DNA of 64,000 bases from Tetradesmus obliquus (lineage: Eukaryota; Chlorophyta; Chlorophyceae; Sphaeropleales; Scenedesmaceae), in NCBI GenBank assembly GCA_030272155.1, contig CP126196.1, forward strand, positions 4,464,501 through 4,528,500. The letters are read 5' to 3'. The position numbers and the translations under genes are program-made. The notes beneath the pieces are model-generated. The model was not told the DNA's origin. It did no database searches and saw only the letters and a list, made by a program, of their open reading frames with translations. This document shows positions 53,358 through 64,000 of this stretch, piece after piece (position 1 is the first letter of the stretch; every line of letters starts with the position of its first letter).

Positions 53358-54035
53358 TTCACTGCAGGAGTGATGTCTGTAACAGAGCAAAAGTATGTGG
53401 ATGTGCTGCTGGAATTGGGGCTGTTCCGGGTGCCCTCAATCAGCTACCACCTCCAAGTGAGCATATCACAGCAGCAGCAGATGCACTGCAGGACTGATAG
53501 CTGTAAGATGTCAGTAGCATGTGGATGTGCTGCTAGACCTGGACTGTCTTGCGCGCCACGAATCAACTACCACCTCCAGGTGATCACACACAGCAGCAGC
53601 AGATGCACTGTGACAGCTGTGACAGAGCAACAGCAGTAGCATGTGGATGTGCTGGTGGAACTGGCGCTGTCATGCGTGCCCCTAATCAGCGGCCACCTCG
53701 AGGTGAGCACATACAGCAGCAGCAAGCAAACAGAGCGCTGCATGTGTTCTCCAGCTGTGACAGAAGAATGTATGTACATGCATGCGCCCCTCCTCAATCA
53801 GTTGCAACCCCTCCGTCCTTACATGCTTTATCCCTATTCAATTGCCTGCAGGTGGTGGTGGGCTATGGCAGCATCTACATGGTGTTCCTGTGGATCTACA
53901 GGACGGTGTCAGGTGTCTGGGTGTACCGGGCGCTTGATTGGGCCAAACCGCTGGCCCCTGTGTACTACACAGCGCTGCCGCTGCTGCTCATCCTGGCGTT
54001 TGTTGTCATGTAAGTCCTCCAGCTTTAGCAGCAGC

Positions 54036-54066
<31 letters not shown>

Positions 54067-54542
54067 GGTCTTGCAGGAGATGCGCCTGGTGCAAAGGCTG
54101 CATTTATTTGTCACAGAGTTCAATATGTTGCTGCTTCCACCATGCTGTGACATCACGTGGTACCTGTGCCGTGGCCGCCCCTGCTGCTGCTGTTGCTGCT
54201 GCTTGCTGCTGCCGCCACTGCTGCCGATGCTTGTGCTGCAGGTTCCTGGTTGTGTGTGTCCGGGAAGCGCTCATCAATCGCCGCTCCAGGCCAGCAGGCA
54301 GCCGCGCCGGCTGCGACGTAGCCACCATAACAGCAAGTCCAACTCCACACCGCGAGTTCAGCTTCACGAAAGCCGCAAGCTCCAAGGCCTTAACAAGCCC
54401 TAAGAAGAGTAAGAAGCAGCTGCAGGAGCTGGCGGTGCCACAGCAGGAGGACATTGGCAGCAGTGCTGGCAGCAGCGGGGTGGGCAGCGCTGGGGTGACC
54501 GGCGGGCCACCTAGCCCCACAGTTGCCATACTCATGAAGTAA
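51131..54542 (+). CDS. Multi-pass membrane protein, Rolling-stone-like
   Basis: Seven exons join in phase to 373 residues: 51131-51307, 51401-51487, 51904-52011, 52799-52963, 53189-53314, 53852-54009 and 54242-54542. About seven hydrophobic segments: VAVIVLIICFFNVACYIII, LLGTALLALYRALQFAVFL, FFLYFTNWSFVLFGCTALL, ACAASIMLTIFYW, GVSAGLLLLDLALSRVPLV, GYGSIYMVFLWIYRTVSG and LPLLLILAFVVMFLVVCV. The TNWSF motif in the third helix, LLLDLALSRVP, and WIYRTVSGVWVYRALDW are typical of Rolling-stone-like proteins, whose biochemical function is not established in algae or plants. The C-terminal tail is cytosol-like, basic then Ser/Gly-rich (PKKSKKQLQ). Family assignment is from memory of motifs, so moderately sure. 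Exons 4 and 5 have many partial copies next to them. Confidence 0.75.
52275..52720 (+). repeat. Four upstream copies of exon 52799-52963 5' end with acceptor
   Basis: Copies start at 52275, 52380, 52499 and 52658, each right after a TTGCAG acceptor, and carry GA(A/G)GC(A)(C/T)TGCGGCAGCGGC followed by sequence coding RRPAIPCIEPSQPA in variants. The last has an internal 15-bp duplication. Spacers between them are related too. Confidence 0.9.
53325..53710 (+). repeat. Three downstream copies of exon 53189-53314 3' end with donor
   Basis: The end coding LLDLALSRVPLVSYHLQ plus GTGAGCA recurs at about 53398-53460, 53525-53585 and 53645-53708, each followed by CAGCAGCAG and TGTGACAG-like sequence. 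Copies keep a GT donor after CTCCAG or CTCGAG. Confidence 0.88.
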
Positions 54543-57430
54543 GCTGCTGCTTGTTGTCAGCCATCTACAGACGGGTTGGTTGGCACGGATGGAGAGGAAG
54601 ATAAGGAATGAGGTGGGGGCCTGTTAGCAGCTGCTGTGGGGTGTGTTTGCACATGTTCCCTTCTCGCACTTCAGTACTGAAGTGCCCACTAACGACCTTG
54701 TGCCTTGTAATATAAGATGCTCCTGAACAGGAGTGCTGGGGCCAGCTGTTCTGTGGGAGGGGCTGGGGGGGGCGCTATGGCCTTGTTGATCAACACAGAC
54801 ACATATGTCTGCAGCTGGGTGGGGCTGGGAGCTAATGCACCTTTGCAGGTGTGGCAGAAAGTGTGCAGTTGTCCTGGAAGCTTCCAGCTCCAGCTGTCGA
54901 TCTCCGGTTCCAGCTATGTATTTTTGGATTTGCTGACAAAGTTTTGGGGTGTGTTGAGATCACGTAAGATCCAATGTTTGTGTATCTGTGCCAATGTGTT
55001 GGTGTGGTATGCACCGCAGCGCTGCTGTGTCAAGGAGTTTTTTATTACTGGGTGTGGTTTGGTATGGCCCAATGGGCCGTAGGCATGAAGATGGTTCTTA
55101 TCAATGGCCTAGAATGGGATAGCGCAACAATGCGCCGCGACAGGCAGGCCTCTTATGCTGGGCTTTGGGTGCAGCAGACGCTGCCTCAGTTGTTTGCAGC
55201 AGGTGCAATCCATGCATCCCCTTGCCACATGTGATGGTGTTGGTATGCACATGGTTCTGTTCGTATCAAAAGGTGGAGCATACAGCGCGTTGCTGTGAAA
55301 GCCTCCCTGCTCAGGGTTAAGGGATAAGGCTGCAGGGGTCGGAGGTGAGGCTGCTTCGGGGTTAGGGTTCAGGCTGCGTGCCACCACGCACGCTTTCAGC
55401 TGAAATCTGTGCAGGTTGCTTGCGGCTGCAGGGCTGGGTTCAGCCATGTTGCTGTTGTTGTGGGTTATGCAAGTCGGCAGGGTGGGTTATGCAAATCGGC
55501 ACAGCAAGTTCCTGTTTTGATCCGTATTGCAGCATAGAGTTGTGCCATGTGGCAGGCGTCATCATGCAGGGTTGTATATGTGCAAAACACCAGCTGTATT
55601 ACAAAAGCCAATACCGATATGTGGACCATTTTGTGTTTTGTTGATCGTGTTCTGTGTTCAAAGCAGTCTCTGTTGCAGTTACACTGCTCAATGGAGGGTC
55701 ACAATGTTACAATGTGCCAGTGTTGGGTGAGTGCTGCTGCTGACAGGGAGCTGAGCGTTGAATCAATTTCGCACCTCCTGCACTTCGCGTATGATCAGGG
55801 CTTCTGTTGACGTAGGGTGACTGTGAGCCTGCTGGGTTGTGCTGCATGAGAGGATCAAACCAGAGAATGACTGCAGCAGCCAGATGCCCCTGCCTGTGCT
55901 GATTGGTTTAGCAGCCCAGCCAGACCTAGCTTTTGAAGCAGTGCTTGCAGCACCACTGGCATTGCATGCACCGTAATCTCCTGGGGGGACCTGCACAGTT
56001 TCCTGCAAGCTGTCCTGTAAGCATTTCTGCGAGCTTGGCGCTGCTGATGCTGTGCTAGCCTTCTCGCCGAGTGAACTGCAGCTTGGGCTGGATTCAACGG
56101 CAGCAGCAGCAGCAACTATAGCACGTCACACAATCGTTGCCTTGGCTTCTCATGGATTTGCGGCTGTGCCATCATTAGCCTGGCGTGCTGCTGCTGCATG
56201 GCAGTTTGTAGCTGGCGTGCTGGGCAGCGTGCAGCGTGGCAGCATGGCAGTGATTCAAGTGGCTGCTGATGCAGTAGGCTAGCAAGAGGACAATGTGCCT
56301 GCTTTGCCAATCACAGCATCCTGATGGCACGTATTTTGGTAAGGGTGGAAGGCAGCAATAACTGGCACGACAGCAGTACAACATCGATGGTGCATGCGGT
56401 GATGTTGTTGCTGCTCTAGTGGCATAAAGACACAGTTCCGGCAGTGTTCTGGAAGAGCATATTCTTCCAGATGTGCAGCGCAGCCACATTGCCAGATACC
56501 ACAGGCGATTAGCAGGTCACCTAGCAAGTAGCGTGCATGGGCTGCACAGCCTGACATGCGGCTTGACAACACCTGCCAGGCAGTGCCTGCAGGACTCCAC
56601 CCTCAAAGCTGCATTGATTTGCTAATGGCCTGAGGCAGAATGTTCGTCACTCAGTTGATATGGTGGTTTGGTTGGATTGGTAACATAAGTGATGCAGTTC
56701 CCCCTTCGCCTGTTCATTCAGCCGCTCCTGTGGGGCGCGGGGCCGCTGGCGACGTTGCTATGGCTTAAATGGTAACATGATGATGATAAGTGATGCAATG
56801 GTTGAGCAGGTGGCAAACCCTTTGCAGAAACTTACCAGCTCCGAGATCAGCAATGCCAGTTGCTGCTGCTCGTGGTGCTCGTGTTGATGTACAACTTTGT
56901 TGCGTAGCTGCGTAATCAAGTGCTGCTCTGGCTCATCACACTGCGGGGGCGTTGCTGTGTTATCTCAACACCCTGAACATCAAAAGAAGCGACTTCAATT
57001 TAATGCCATACTTATTCGCAGCAGAGGCTGAACCTTTCTAAAAAAACCTCCATCCGACGCAACAGTTCGTCTGAGCGGCTTCAATGTAATTGGCACAGCG
57101 TCTACACAGAGCCCTCATGCGGACAAGGGACTCCCACATCGCATAGTTTACAGACAGCCAGTGTAGGCATGGCCTACTCTTTGATACTTGACAGTAAACC
57201 ACTGCATTTCAAGGGCACAACAGGCAGTGCGAGGTCTTCAAGCCACGTGTAGCGGGCTTCCCGCGTGAGTGGTGGTAAAGTTGAGAAGGAGGCCATGCAG
57301 CCTCGCGCAGTGTGGGTCTGACTCACAATCAGTAGGTGATGTGTATCTTATCCGTTTGCAGGTTGCTTGGAACTTCCCACGCAGCCGCAGAGCACCTCTG
57401 TCGTGTTGGGAGCCTGGAGGAGCTCAAGCC
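54543..57430. other. Intergenic; one weak coding candidate
   Basis: 54543-55980 shows no exon I can support; a 24-bp near-duplication (GGGTTATGCAA(G/A)TCGGCA) lies at about 55464-55500, and AGGGTTAGGG-like words occur near 55310-55370. 55985-56282 is listed separately. 56283-57430 holds nothing recognisable apart from the likely promoter and any missing 5' exons of the kinase gene. Confidence 0.4.
55985..56282 (+). CDS. Hypothetical coding fragment, unrecognised
   Basis: An open frame without a clear ATG reads ...CELGAADAVLAFSPSELQLGL, then a poly-Ala/Ile helix-like stretch, HTIVALASHGFAAVP and WQFVAGVLGSVQRGSM to a TAG. It looks like a C-terminal exon but no family or upstream exon could be found. 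Confidence 0.25.
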
Positions 57431-59391
57431 ATGACCACGTTCAGATGGCAAGAGCTGCAGGACGCCATTGTGGTGAGAATCAGCTGATAATAAGCCGTTC
57501 TTCCTCGCTTTACGCAGTTGACCGGGCTTGCTGCCTATGTTCCTCTCATTGGCAGGCAGCCATAAGGCAGCTAAGCTGCTGTGCACACAGCCTGTGCGGT
57601 ACAGCTTGAAAAGCAGCAGCAGCGCAGCATGCTTTTCAAGCTGTAGTGTGGTTTTGGGCTGTGATGTTGCATTGCTGGGCCTTAATGGCTTATGTGCATG
57701 TCCTGCTGCTCCAACGCGACCATGACACCCTTTGCAGGACTACGATACCCCACTGGGCCGTGGAGGGTACGGGACTGTCTACCGCGGCCGCCTGCGTGGC
57801 GGCACCGATGTGGCCATCAAGGTGCTCGATGCTGACAGCCAGCAAGGGCAAATGGAGTTTGGCAGGGAGGTGGCCATCCTGGGAGGGCTGCACCACGATC
57901 ACCTGTTGCCGCTGTTGGGCAGCTGCTGAGAGCGCTACGCCTTGGTCTACCCGCTGATGCAGGGCAGCCTTGAGCATCGCCTGCAACCGGCAGCTGCAGC
58001 CGCAACAACATCAGGAGCAACAGCGCACGCCAGCAGAGCTGCTGGAAGCACACCCGTGCACCTGACTTGGCTGGAGCGTGTGCGCATCTGTAACGAAGTT
58101 GTGAAGGGCATGATCTGGCTGCACACACAGGAGCCGCCCATCCTGCACATGGACCTCAAGACTGCTAATGTGCTGCTGGACAGGTGGGTGGCATTGACTG
58201 TTGCTTGGTGCCTTAGTTGCTTGTCATCTCTGCACGTGTCCGTTGTGTAAGCTAAACAACACCGCGTCGTTGCGTTGCTGCTGATGCTGCATTCAGCTGT
58301 TGCTGCTGTTTTTTCTGCACGATTGTTGTGGCTGCTAATGCCGCCTGCCGCTGCTGCTGCAGGTTTGGCACTGCCAAGGTTGGGGATGTTGGCCTTTCCA
58401 AGCTCAAGGCTGACACCGCCAGCTACATCCAGTCAAGTGTGCTGAGGGGCACCCCCGCCTACATGGCCCCAGAATACCTGCAAAGAGGACAGTGCGGGCC
58501 ATTCACAGATGTGTATGCTCTAGGTGAGCTGACTTGGCTCGCATGACTGTGGCCTGTCAATCGCACAAACGCATGTCCAACTGAAATGCGAACAGCCAAT
58601 GAGACATTAAAGCACTAACCACAGTTTTGTTACTGGCAAACGCATGCAGCATACTCAACGCAGCATGAGGCACAGCACCTCAGCTGTAGCACGAGCATGG
58701 CATGCATTATCATCTCGCACCAACACGCATGGTGTGTATGCCGCCACTCCTGCTGTGATAGGTGTGATGATGTGCGAGCTGCTCACCGGCAAGTCAGCCA
58801 GGGATGCAGCGGCAGCCTTGGAGGATGCGTTTGAAGACACCAGCACCAAAAACGCAGAGCAAGCAAGCCCAGCACTGCAGCCACTGCTAGACCCTGCAGC
58901 ACACTGGCCTACTGCCACTGCTGTTGAGTTTGCAGGCATGGCTGCAGCTTGCCTGCAGGCAGCTAGGCGCCGCCCAAACCTGCAAAGCGGCTTGCAGCCA
59001 ATGTTTGAGAAGATGCTGGCGGCAGCCACAGCAACGGCAACAGTGTCAGTGGAAGCGCCTGTGCAGCACACCAGGTCAGCAGGTCAGCAGCAGGTTCTTT
59101 CAGAGCACCATGCCCTGCCAGCTGCCTCTTTTGACCCGGATTCAAGCTTGATGATGTCTGTGGAGTGCCCCATTTGCCACGACACCCTGCAAGACCCAGT
59201 CTGCACCCCAAGGGGCATCACCTTTTGCCGGCCTTGCATCACTGACTGGTTGGGCAGCCACACCACCTGCCCAAGCACCAGGCAGCCGCTGTCAGTGCAG
59301 CAGCTGGTGCCCAGCTATGCCCTGGCGGGGCTGCTGGAGAAGATGGCCAGGCTGCAGCTTCAAGAACAACAGCAGGCTGCAGCAACCGCTG

Positions 59392-59425
<34 letters not shown>

Positions 59426-62400
59426 ACAACAGTTGCAGCACGAGCAGCAGCAGCAGCAGCAGGAAGCCTTGCCAACTCCACCAGCTGGGACTGCTGCACA
59501 GAGCAGAGCAACGGCAGGTCTGGCGCCTCCTCCAGCAGCTGCCATGCCCTTGGCGCCAGCGCAGCCAGACCCAAGATGGAGTGAGCTGCTGCAAGCTGCC
59601 AAGGCCAGCGCCAATGATGGGCGTGCTTGGCAAGCTTTTGGGCGCTGCTTCCAGGGCTGCACGGAGATTGACCTGTCCAATCAGGGATTTGGTGATGCAC
59701 ACTGGCCAGCCCTGGCTCAACATGCAGCACAATACTGGCGCAGCATGCAGAGCCTGGACCTGAGCTACAACGCCATCGGTGCTGCAGGCGTCACCGCCCT
59801 GGCGCAGGCAGCACACCACTGGCCCCAACTGCAGGACCTGTGCCTGAACATGAACGGCATCGGTGCTGCAGGCGTCACCGCCCTGGCGCAGGCGGCGCAG
59901 CACTGGCCCAATCTCCACAGCCTGAAATTAAACTGCAACAGCATTGGTGGTGCATGCGTCACGGCCCTGGTGCAGGCAGCGCCGCACTGGCCCAACCTGC
60001 AGAGCCTGGACCTGAGCGCCAACACAATTGGTGACGCAGGCGCCACCGCGCTGGTGCAGGCAGCGCTGCACTGGCCCAACTTGCAGACCCTGGGCCTGGG
60101 CAGCTGCAACATTGATGATGCAGGCGTCACCGCCATGGTGCAAGCAGCACAGCACTGGCCCAACCTGCAGAGCCTGGACCTGAGCGGCAACACAATTGGT
60201 GACGCAGGCGCCACCGCGCTGGTGCAGGCGGCGCAGCACTGGCCCAACCTGCAGACCCTGGGCCTGGGCGGCAACACAATTGGTGACGCAGACGCCACCG
60301 CGCTGGTGCAGGCAGCGCTGCACTGGCCCAACTTGCAGACCCTGGGCCTGGGCAGCTGCATTGGTGATGCAGGCGTCACCGCCCTGGTGCAAGCAGCACA
60401 GCACTGGCCCAACCTGCAGAGCCTGGACCTGAGCGGCAACATAATTGGTGACGCAGGCGCCACCGCGCTGGTGCAGGCGGCGCAGCACTGGCCCAACCTG
60501 CAGAGCCTGGACCTGAGCGACAACATAATTGGTGACGCACGCGCCACCGCGCTGGTGCAGGCAGCGCTGCACTGGCCCAACTTGCAGACCCTGGGCCCGG
60601 GCGGCTGCAACATTGGTGGTGCATGCGTCACGGCCCTGGTGCAGGCAGCGCCGCACTGGCCCAACCTGCAGAGCCTGGACCTGAGCGCCAACACAATTGG
60701 TGACGCAGGCGCCACCGCGCTGGTGCAGGCAGCGCTGCACTGGCACAACTTGCAGACCCTGGGCCTGGGCAGCTGCAACATTGGTGATGCAGGCGTCACC
60801 GCCATGGTGCAAGCAGCACAGCACTGGCCCAACCTGCAGAGCCTGCAGCTGTACGACAACAGCATCGGTGCTGCAGGCGTCACCGCCCTGGCGCAGGTGG
60901 CGCAGCACTGGCCCAACCTGCAGACCCTGGGCCTGGGCGGCAACACAATTGGTGACGCAGGCGCCACCGCGCTGGTGCAGGCAGCGCTGCACTGGCCCAA
61001 CTTGCAGACCCTGGGCCTGGGCAGCTGCATTGGTGATGCAGGCGTCACCGCCCTGGTGCAAGCAGCACAGCACTGGCCCAACCTGCAGAGCCTGGACCTG
61101 AGCGGCAACATAATTGGTGACGCAGGCGCCACCGCGCTGGTGCAGGCGGCGCAGCACTGGCCCAACCTGCAGAGCCTGGACCTGAGCGACAACATAATTG
61201 GTGACGCACGCGCCACCGCGCTGGTGCAGGCAGCGCTGCACTGGCCCAACTTGCAGACCCTGGGCCCGGGCGGCTGCAACATTGGTGGTGCATGCGTCAC
61301 GGCCCTGGTGCAGGCAGCGCCGCACTGGCCCAACCTGCAGAGCCTGGACCTGAGCGCCAACACAATTGGTGACGCAGGCGCCACCGCGCTGGTGCAGGCA
61401 GCGCTGCACTGGCCCAACTTGCAGACCCTGGGCCTGGGCGGCTGCAACATTGATGATGCAGGCGTCACCGCCATGGTGCAAGCAGCACAGCACTGGCCCA
61501 ACCTGCAGAGCCTGGACCTGAGCGGCAACACAATTGGTGACGCAGGCGCCACCGCGCTGGTGCAGGCGGCGCAGCACTGGCCCAACTTGCAGACCCTGGG
61601 CCTGGGCGGCAACACAATTGGTGACGCAGACGCCACCGCGCTGGTGCAGGCAGCGCTGCACTGGCCCAACTTGCAGACCCTGGGCCTGGGCAGCTGCATT
61701 GGTGATGCTGGCGTCACTGCCCTGGTGCAAGCAGCACAGCACTGGCCCAACCTGCAGAGCCTGGACCTAAGCGGCAACATAATTGGTGACGCAGGCGCCA
61801 CCGCGCTGGTGCAGGCGGCGCAGCACTGGCCCAACCTGCAGAGCCTGGACCTGAGCGACAACATAATTGGTGACGCACGCGCCACCGCGCTGGTGCAGGC
61901 AGCGCTGCACTGGCCCAACTTGCAGACCCTGGGCCCGGGCGGCTGCAACATTGGTGGTGCATGCGTCACGGCCCTGGTGCAGGCAGCGCCGCACTGGCCC
62001 AACCTGCAGAGCCTGGACCTGAGCGCCAACACAATTGGTGACGCAGGCGCCACCGCGCTGGTGCAGGCAGCGCTGCACTGGCCCAACTTGCAGACCCTGG
62101 GCCTGGGCAGCTGCAACATTGGTGATGCAGGCGTCACCGCCATGGTGCAAGCAGCACAGCACTGGCCCAACCTGCAGAGCCTGCAGCTGTACGACAACAG
62201 CATCGGTGCTGCAGGCGTCACCGCCCTGGCGCAGGCGGCGCAGCACTGGCCCAACCTGCAGACCCTGGGCCTGGGCGGCAACACAATTGGTGACGCAGGC
62301 GCCACCGCGCTGGTGCAGGCAGCGCTGCACTGGCCCAACTTGCAGACCCTGGACCTGAGCGGCAACACAATTGGTGACGCAGGCGTCACCGCCATGGTGC

Positions 62401-62762
62401 AAGCAGCACAGCACTGGCCCAACCTGCAGACCCTGGGCCTGAGCGGCAACACAATTGGTGCTGCAGGCGTCACCGCCCTGGCGCAGGCGGCGCAGCACTG
62501 GCCCAACCTGCAGACCCTGGGCCTGGGCGGCAACACAATTGGTGACGCAGGCGCCACCGCGCTGGTGCAGGCAGCGCTGCACTGGCCCAACCTGCAGAGC
62601 CTGCAGCTGTACAACAACAGCATCGGTGCTGCAGGCGCCACAGCTCTTGTGCAGGCAGCGCGGCACTGGCCGCACCTGCAGATCCTAGACCTGCGCGACA
62701 ACAGCATTGGTGCTGCAGGCGGCGCTGCTCTCGAGCATTGCTGTCCCAGGGTGGTGCTGTAG
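57431..62762 (+). CDS. Protein kinase / U-box E3 / leucine-rich-repeat fusion protein, with one in-frame TGA
   Basis: Exons 57431-57472, 57738-58183, 58363-58523 and 58762-62762 join in phase to 1,549 codons. The kinase starts TTFRWQELQDAIV, then LGRGGYGTVYRG, VAIKVLDADSQQGQMEF, LDPLLGSC-like LLPLLGSC, ALVYPLMQGSLEHRL, ILHMDLKTANVLLD, VGDVGLSKL, GTPAYMAPEYL, DVYALGVMMCELLTGKSA. The DVG in place of DFG and the AAQG-like QQG match plant class-II U-box kinases (RLCK-IX type). HRD reads HMD. A U-box follows (ECPICHDTLQDPVCTPRGITF...CPSTRQPL), the E2-binding domain of E3 ligases, then a Gln/Ala linker and about 36 LRRs of 28 residues (NxIGDAGATALVQAALHWPNLQTLGL), ribonuclease-inhibitor type. A TGA at 57927-57929 sits where the family has Pro (GACPE). 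It would stop translation in the kinase; everything after it is open and in phase. Possible causes are an allele defect, an assembly error or read-through. The N-terminal USP domain of plant relatives was not found. Confidence 0.82.
59754..62755 (+). repeat. 84-bp LRR array with 669-bp higher-order repeat
   Basis: About 36 repeats of 84 bp. From about 60030 to 62040 a block of eight LRRs, seven of 28 and one of 27 residues (marked by GSCIGDAG, one residue short), repeats three times with a 669-bp period; the short unit falls near 60350, 61020 and 61690. Copies differ at only a few bases, so exchange or conversion is recent. Confidence 0.9.
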
Positions 62763-63907
62763 CTGCCGGAGTGATCTGGTTGGGTTCTGAGCCTGGCTGA
62801 GCTAGCAATGGTACTGATGATGGCAAAACAATCGTCACTGCCGCGGCTGGACATCAAACACAGCTGGCCCAGCCTGCTGTGCCGAACTAAGTGGACTGTA
62901 TACGGTCCTGGGAGTGATGCTGCCTTGTGCACGCAGCGCGGGGCCCTTGACCTAACATTTACTTATGTGCTGGCAGTGCCATCAGTGTGGCATGCCACGC
63001 ATGCCTACACAGGCATGATCCGACAGTAAAGATACTTGACTCAGGTGTACAGTGTGCCACTGTTTCTTGGCAGTGATTTTTTCATTCAACACTGAGACAC
63101 GGCACATGGGCCTGCCTGGTTCAACAGGGGCAGAAGCAGCTAACCAGATGGACCTGCCACTTTAGCTCAATGTATTGTTTTCAGCTGGACAGCCTGTGGG
63201 CTAAGATATTGCTTGGTGGTGAGGCTTGACGCTGCGCACAGTGGTCAAAAACCTGCACCAATGCCCTACGGGCACTGGTGCAAGACTTTCTTCTCATGAG
63301 GGCGTTGGAGCTGGTGGGCACGTGTAAAAGGGTTACAAGTGTGGATGTACATGCTCAATGCTGACACGCTGTATGACGATACCTGTGGCACATTTTGCAC
63401 AACTATTGACATGACGTATGAACAACAAGCGGGCACCCATGAGGGAGTCAATGATGAGATGAGACGTGTCTGGATATAACATGAGAGATTTGGTGCTCAA
63501 GGGTGCGCAGTGTGTTTACGGTGCTCACTCTCCTTTTCTGGTCTCTGACCTTCGTTCAACCTGTTGTGGCTCATACCATCCAAGATGGTGCCAGGACCCA
63601 CATGTAACTATCCTCTCTCAATGATGGGCTCCAACCAAAAACTTCACCAAGTGTTCGAATCATGCACCCGCTGCACCTTGCAGTTGTCGCAATTGAGACA
63701 GTCCTTGTGAGGCATACAGAAGGTGGGTTGTTTGTGGCAACTGCAACCACGATTTGTGTTTTACACGGCAGGACCACAACCCATTTTCAAGCCAATGACA
63801 GGCTCAACCACTTGCAACGATGAAATTCATGGCGTGCACCAGCACTGTCCAGCAAGGGTGGCGCTGCTGCCAGCAGTTTCGGCAGGCATTGCAAAACCTT
63901 CGCCTCC
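62763..63907. other. 3' flank of the LRR fusion gene; no gene seen
   Basis: Frames here are short and show no family motif. The left part is presumably 3' UTR. Confidence 0.45.
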
Positions 63908-64000
63908 CTACTGCTGCTCCTCGGGCTGGCTGTACGCAAACGGCAGCTGCGCCTGACTCAACTGAGACAGCTGAGAAGGCAGCATGTCAAAGTCATCCAG
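63908..64000 (-). CDS. Possible C-terminal end of a minus-strand gene running off the window
   Basis: Thirty open codons to a TAG: LDDFDMLPSQLSQLSQAQL then PFAYSQPEEQQ. The acidic/Gln-Ser composition is like the tail of a regulatory protein. Too short to identify. Confidence 0.35.
   Translation of the reverse strand: MDDFDMLPSQLSQLSQAQLPFAYSQPEEQQ

Noticed and set aside
57927-57929. TGA as a selenocysteine codon
   Set aside because: Kinases of this family do not use selenocysteine at this Pro position, and no SECIS-like element was recognised.
59765-62932. A 1,055-codon open frame on the minus strand across the LRR array, and similar long antisense frames
   Set aside because: They are produced by the 84-bp periodicity and codon bias of the plus-strand LRR gene, recur with the same 669-bp period, and show no family motif.
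1-64000. Retroelements, virus-like elements, LINEs
   Set aside because: No reverse transcriptase, integrase, capsid or long terminal repeats could be recognised anywhere in the window.

Overview
This is nuclear DNA from a eukaryote with intron-dense genes, most likely a chlorophycean green alga of the Scenedesmus/Tetradesmus kind. The evidence is GT-AG introns of 60-1,800 bp that usually end in CTG runs plus CTGCAG, heavy CAG/CTG repeats read as poly-Ala or poly-Gln, plant-type gene families (plant JmjN/JmjC demethylase, Rubisco-LSMT-like SET protein, secretory prolyl 4-hydroxylase, plant-type kinase/U-box protein) and candidate transit peptides. The genus is a guess. Exons were placed by hand from protein-family continuity and splice phase; no transcript evidence was available.

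Layout. 1-2.7 kb: 3' part of an unrecognised plus-strand gene. 5.0-8.7 kb: PP2C-like phosphatase, possibly inactive, with poly-Ala tracts and a new C-terminal module (+). 11.2-14.5 kb: prolyl 4-hydroxylase (-). 14.5-19.2 kb: mostly non-coding, with one orphan exon and an odd GTTTACCCGG-type repeat patch. 19.2-26.0 kb: JmjN/JmjC histone demethylase (-). 27.2-33.3 kb: F-box/LRR protein (-). 35.9-45.1 kb: MFS transporter of the anion:cation symporter type, 11 exons (-), with a 1.05-kb hAT-type element in one intron. 46.1-47.9 kb: three-EF-hand protein (-). 48.2-50.9 kb: SET-domain methyltransferase (+), divergent from the EF-hand gene. 51.1-54.5 kb: Rolling-stone-like membrane protein (+). 57.4-62.8 kb: protein kinase / U-box / about 36 LRR fusion with one in-frame TGA (+). 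63.9 kb to the edge: possible 3' end of another minus-strand gene. The genes do not form a pathway; this is an ordinary mixed chromosomal segment.

Two things stand out. First, most of the genes carry diverged tandem copies of exon edges inside their introns or 3' flanks. Copies upstream of an exon hold its acceptor and 5' part; copies downstream hold its 3' part and donor. More than 35 such 'exon echoes' are visible, up to five per exon, and they account for much of the intron length. Second, the kinase/U-box/LRR fusion joins the layout of plant class-II U-box kinases to a long ribonuclease-inhibitor-type LRR array with a 669-bp higher-order repeat. It resembles a one-protein sensor, kinase and E3 ligase.
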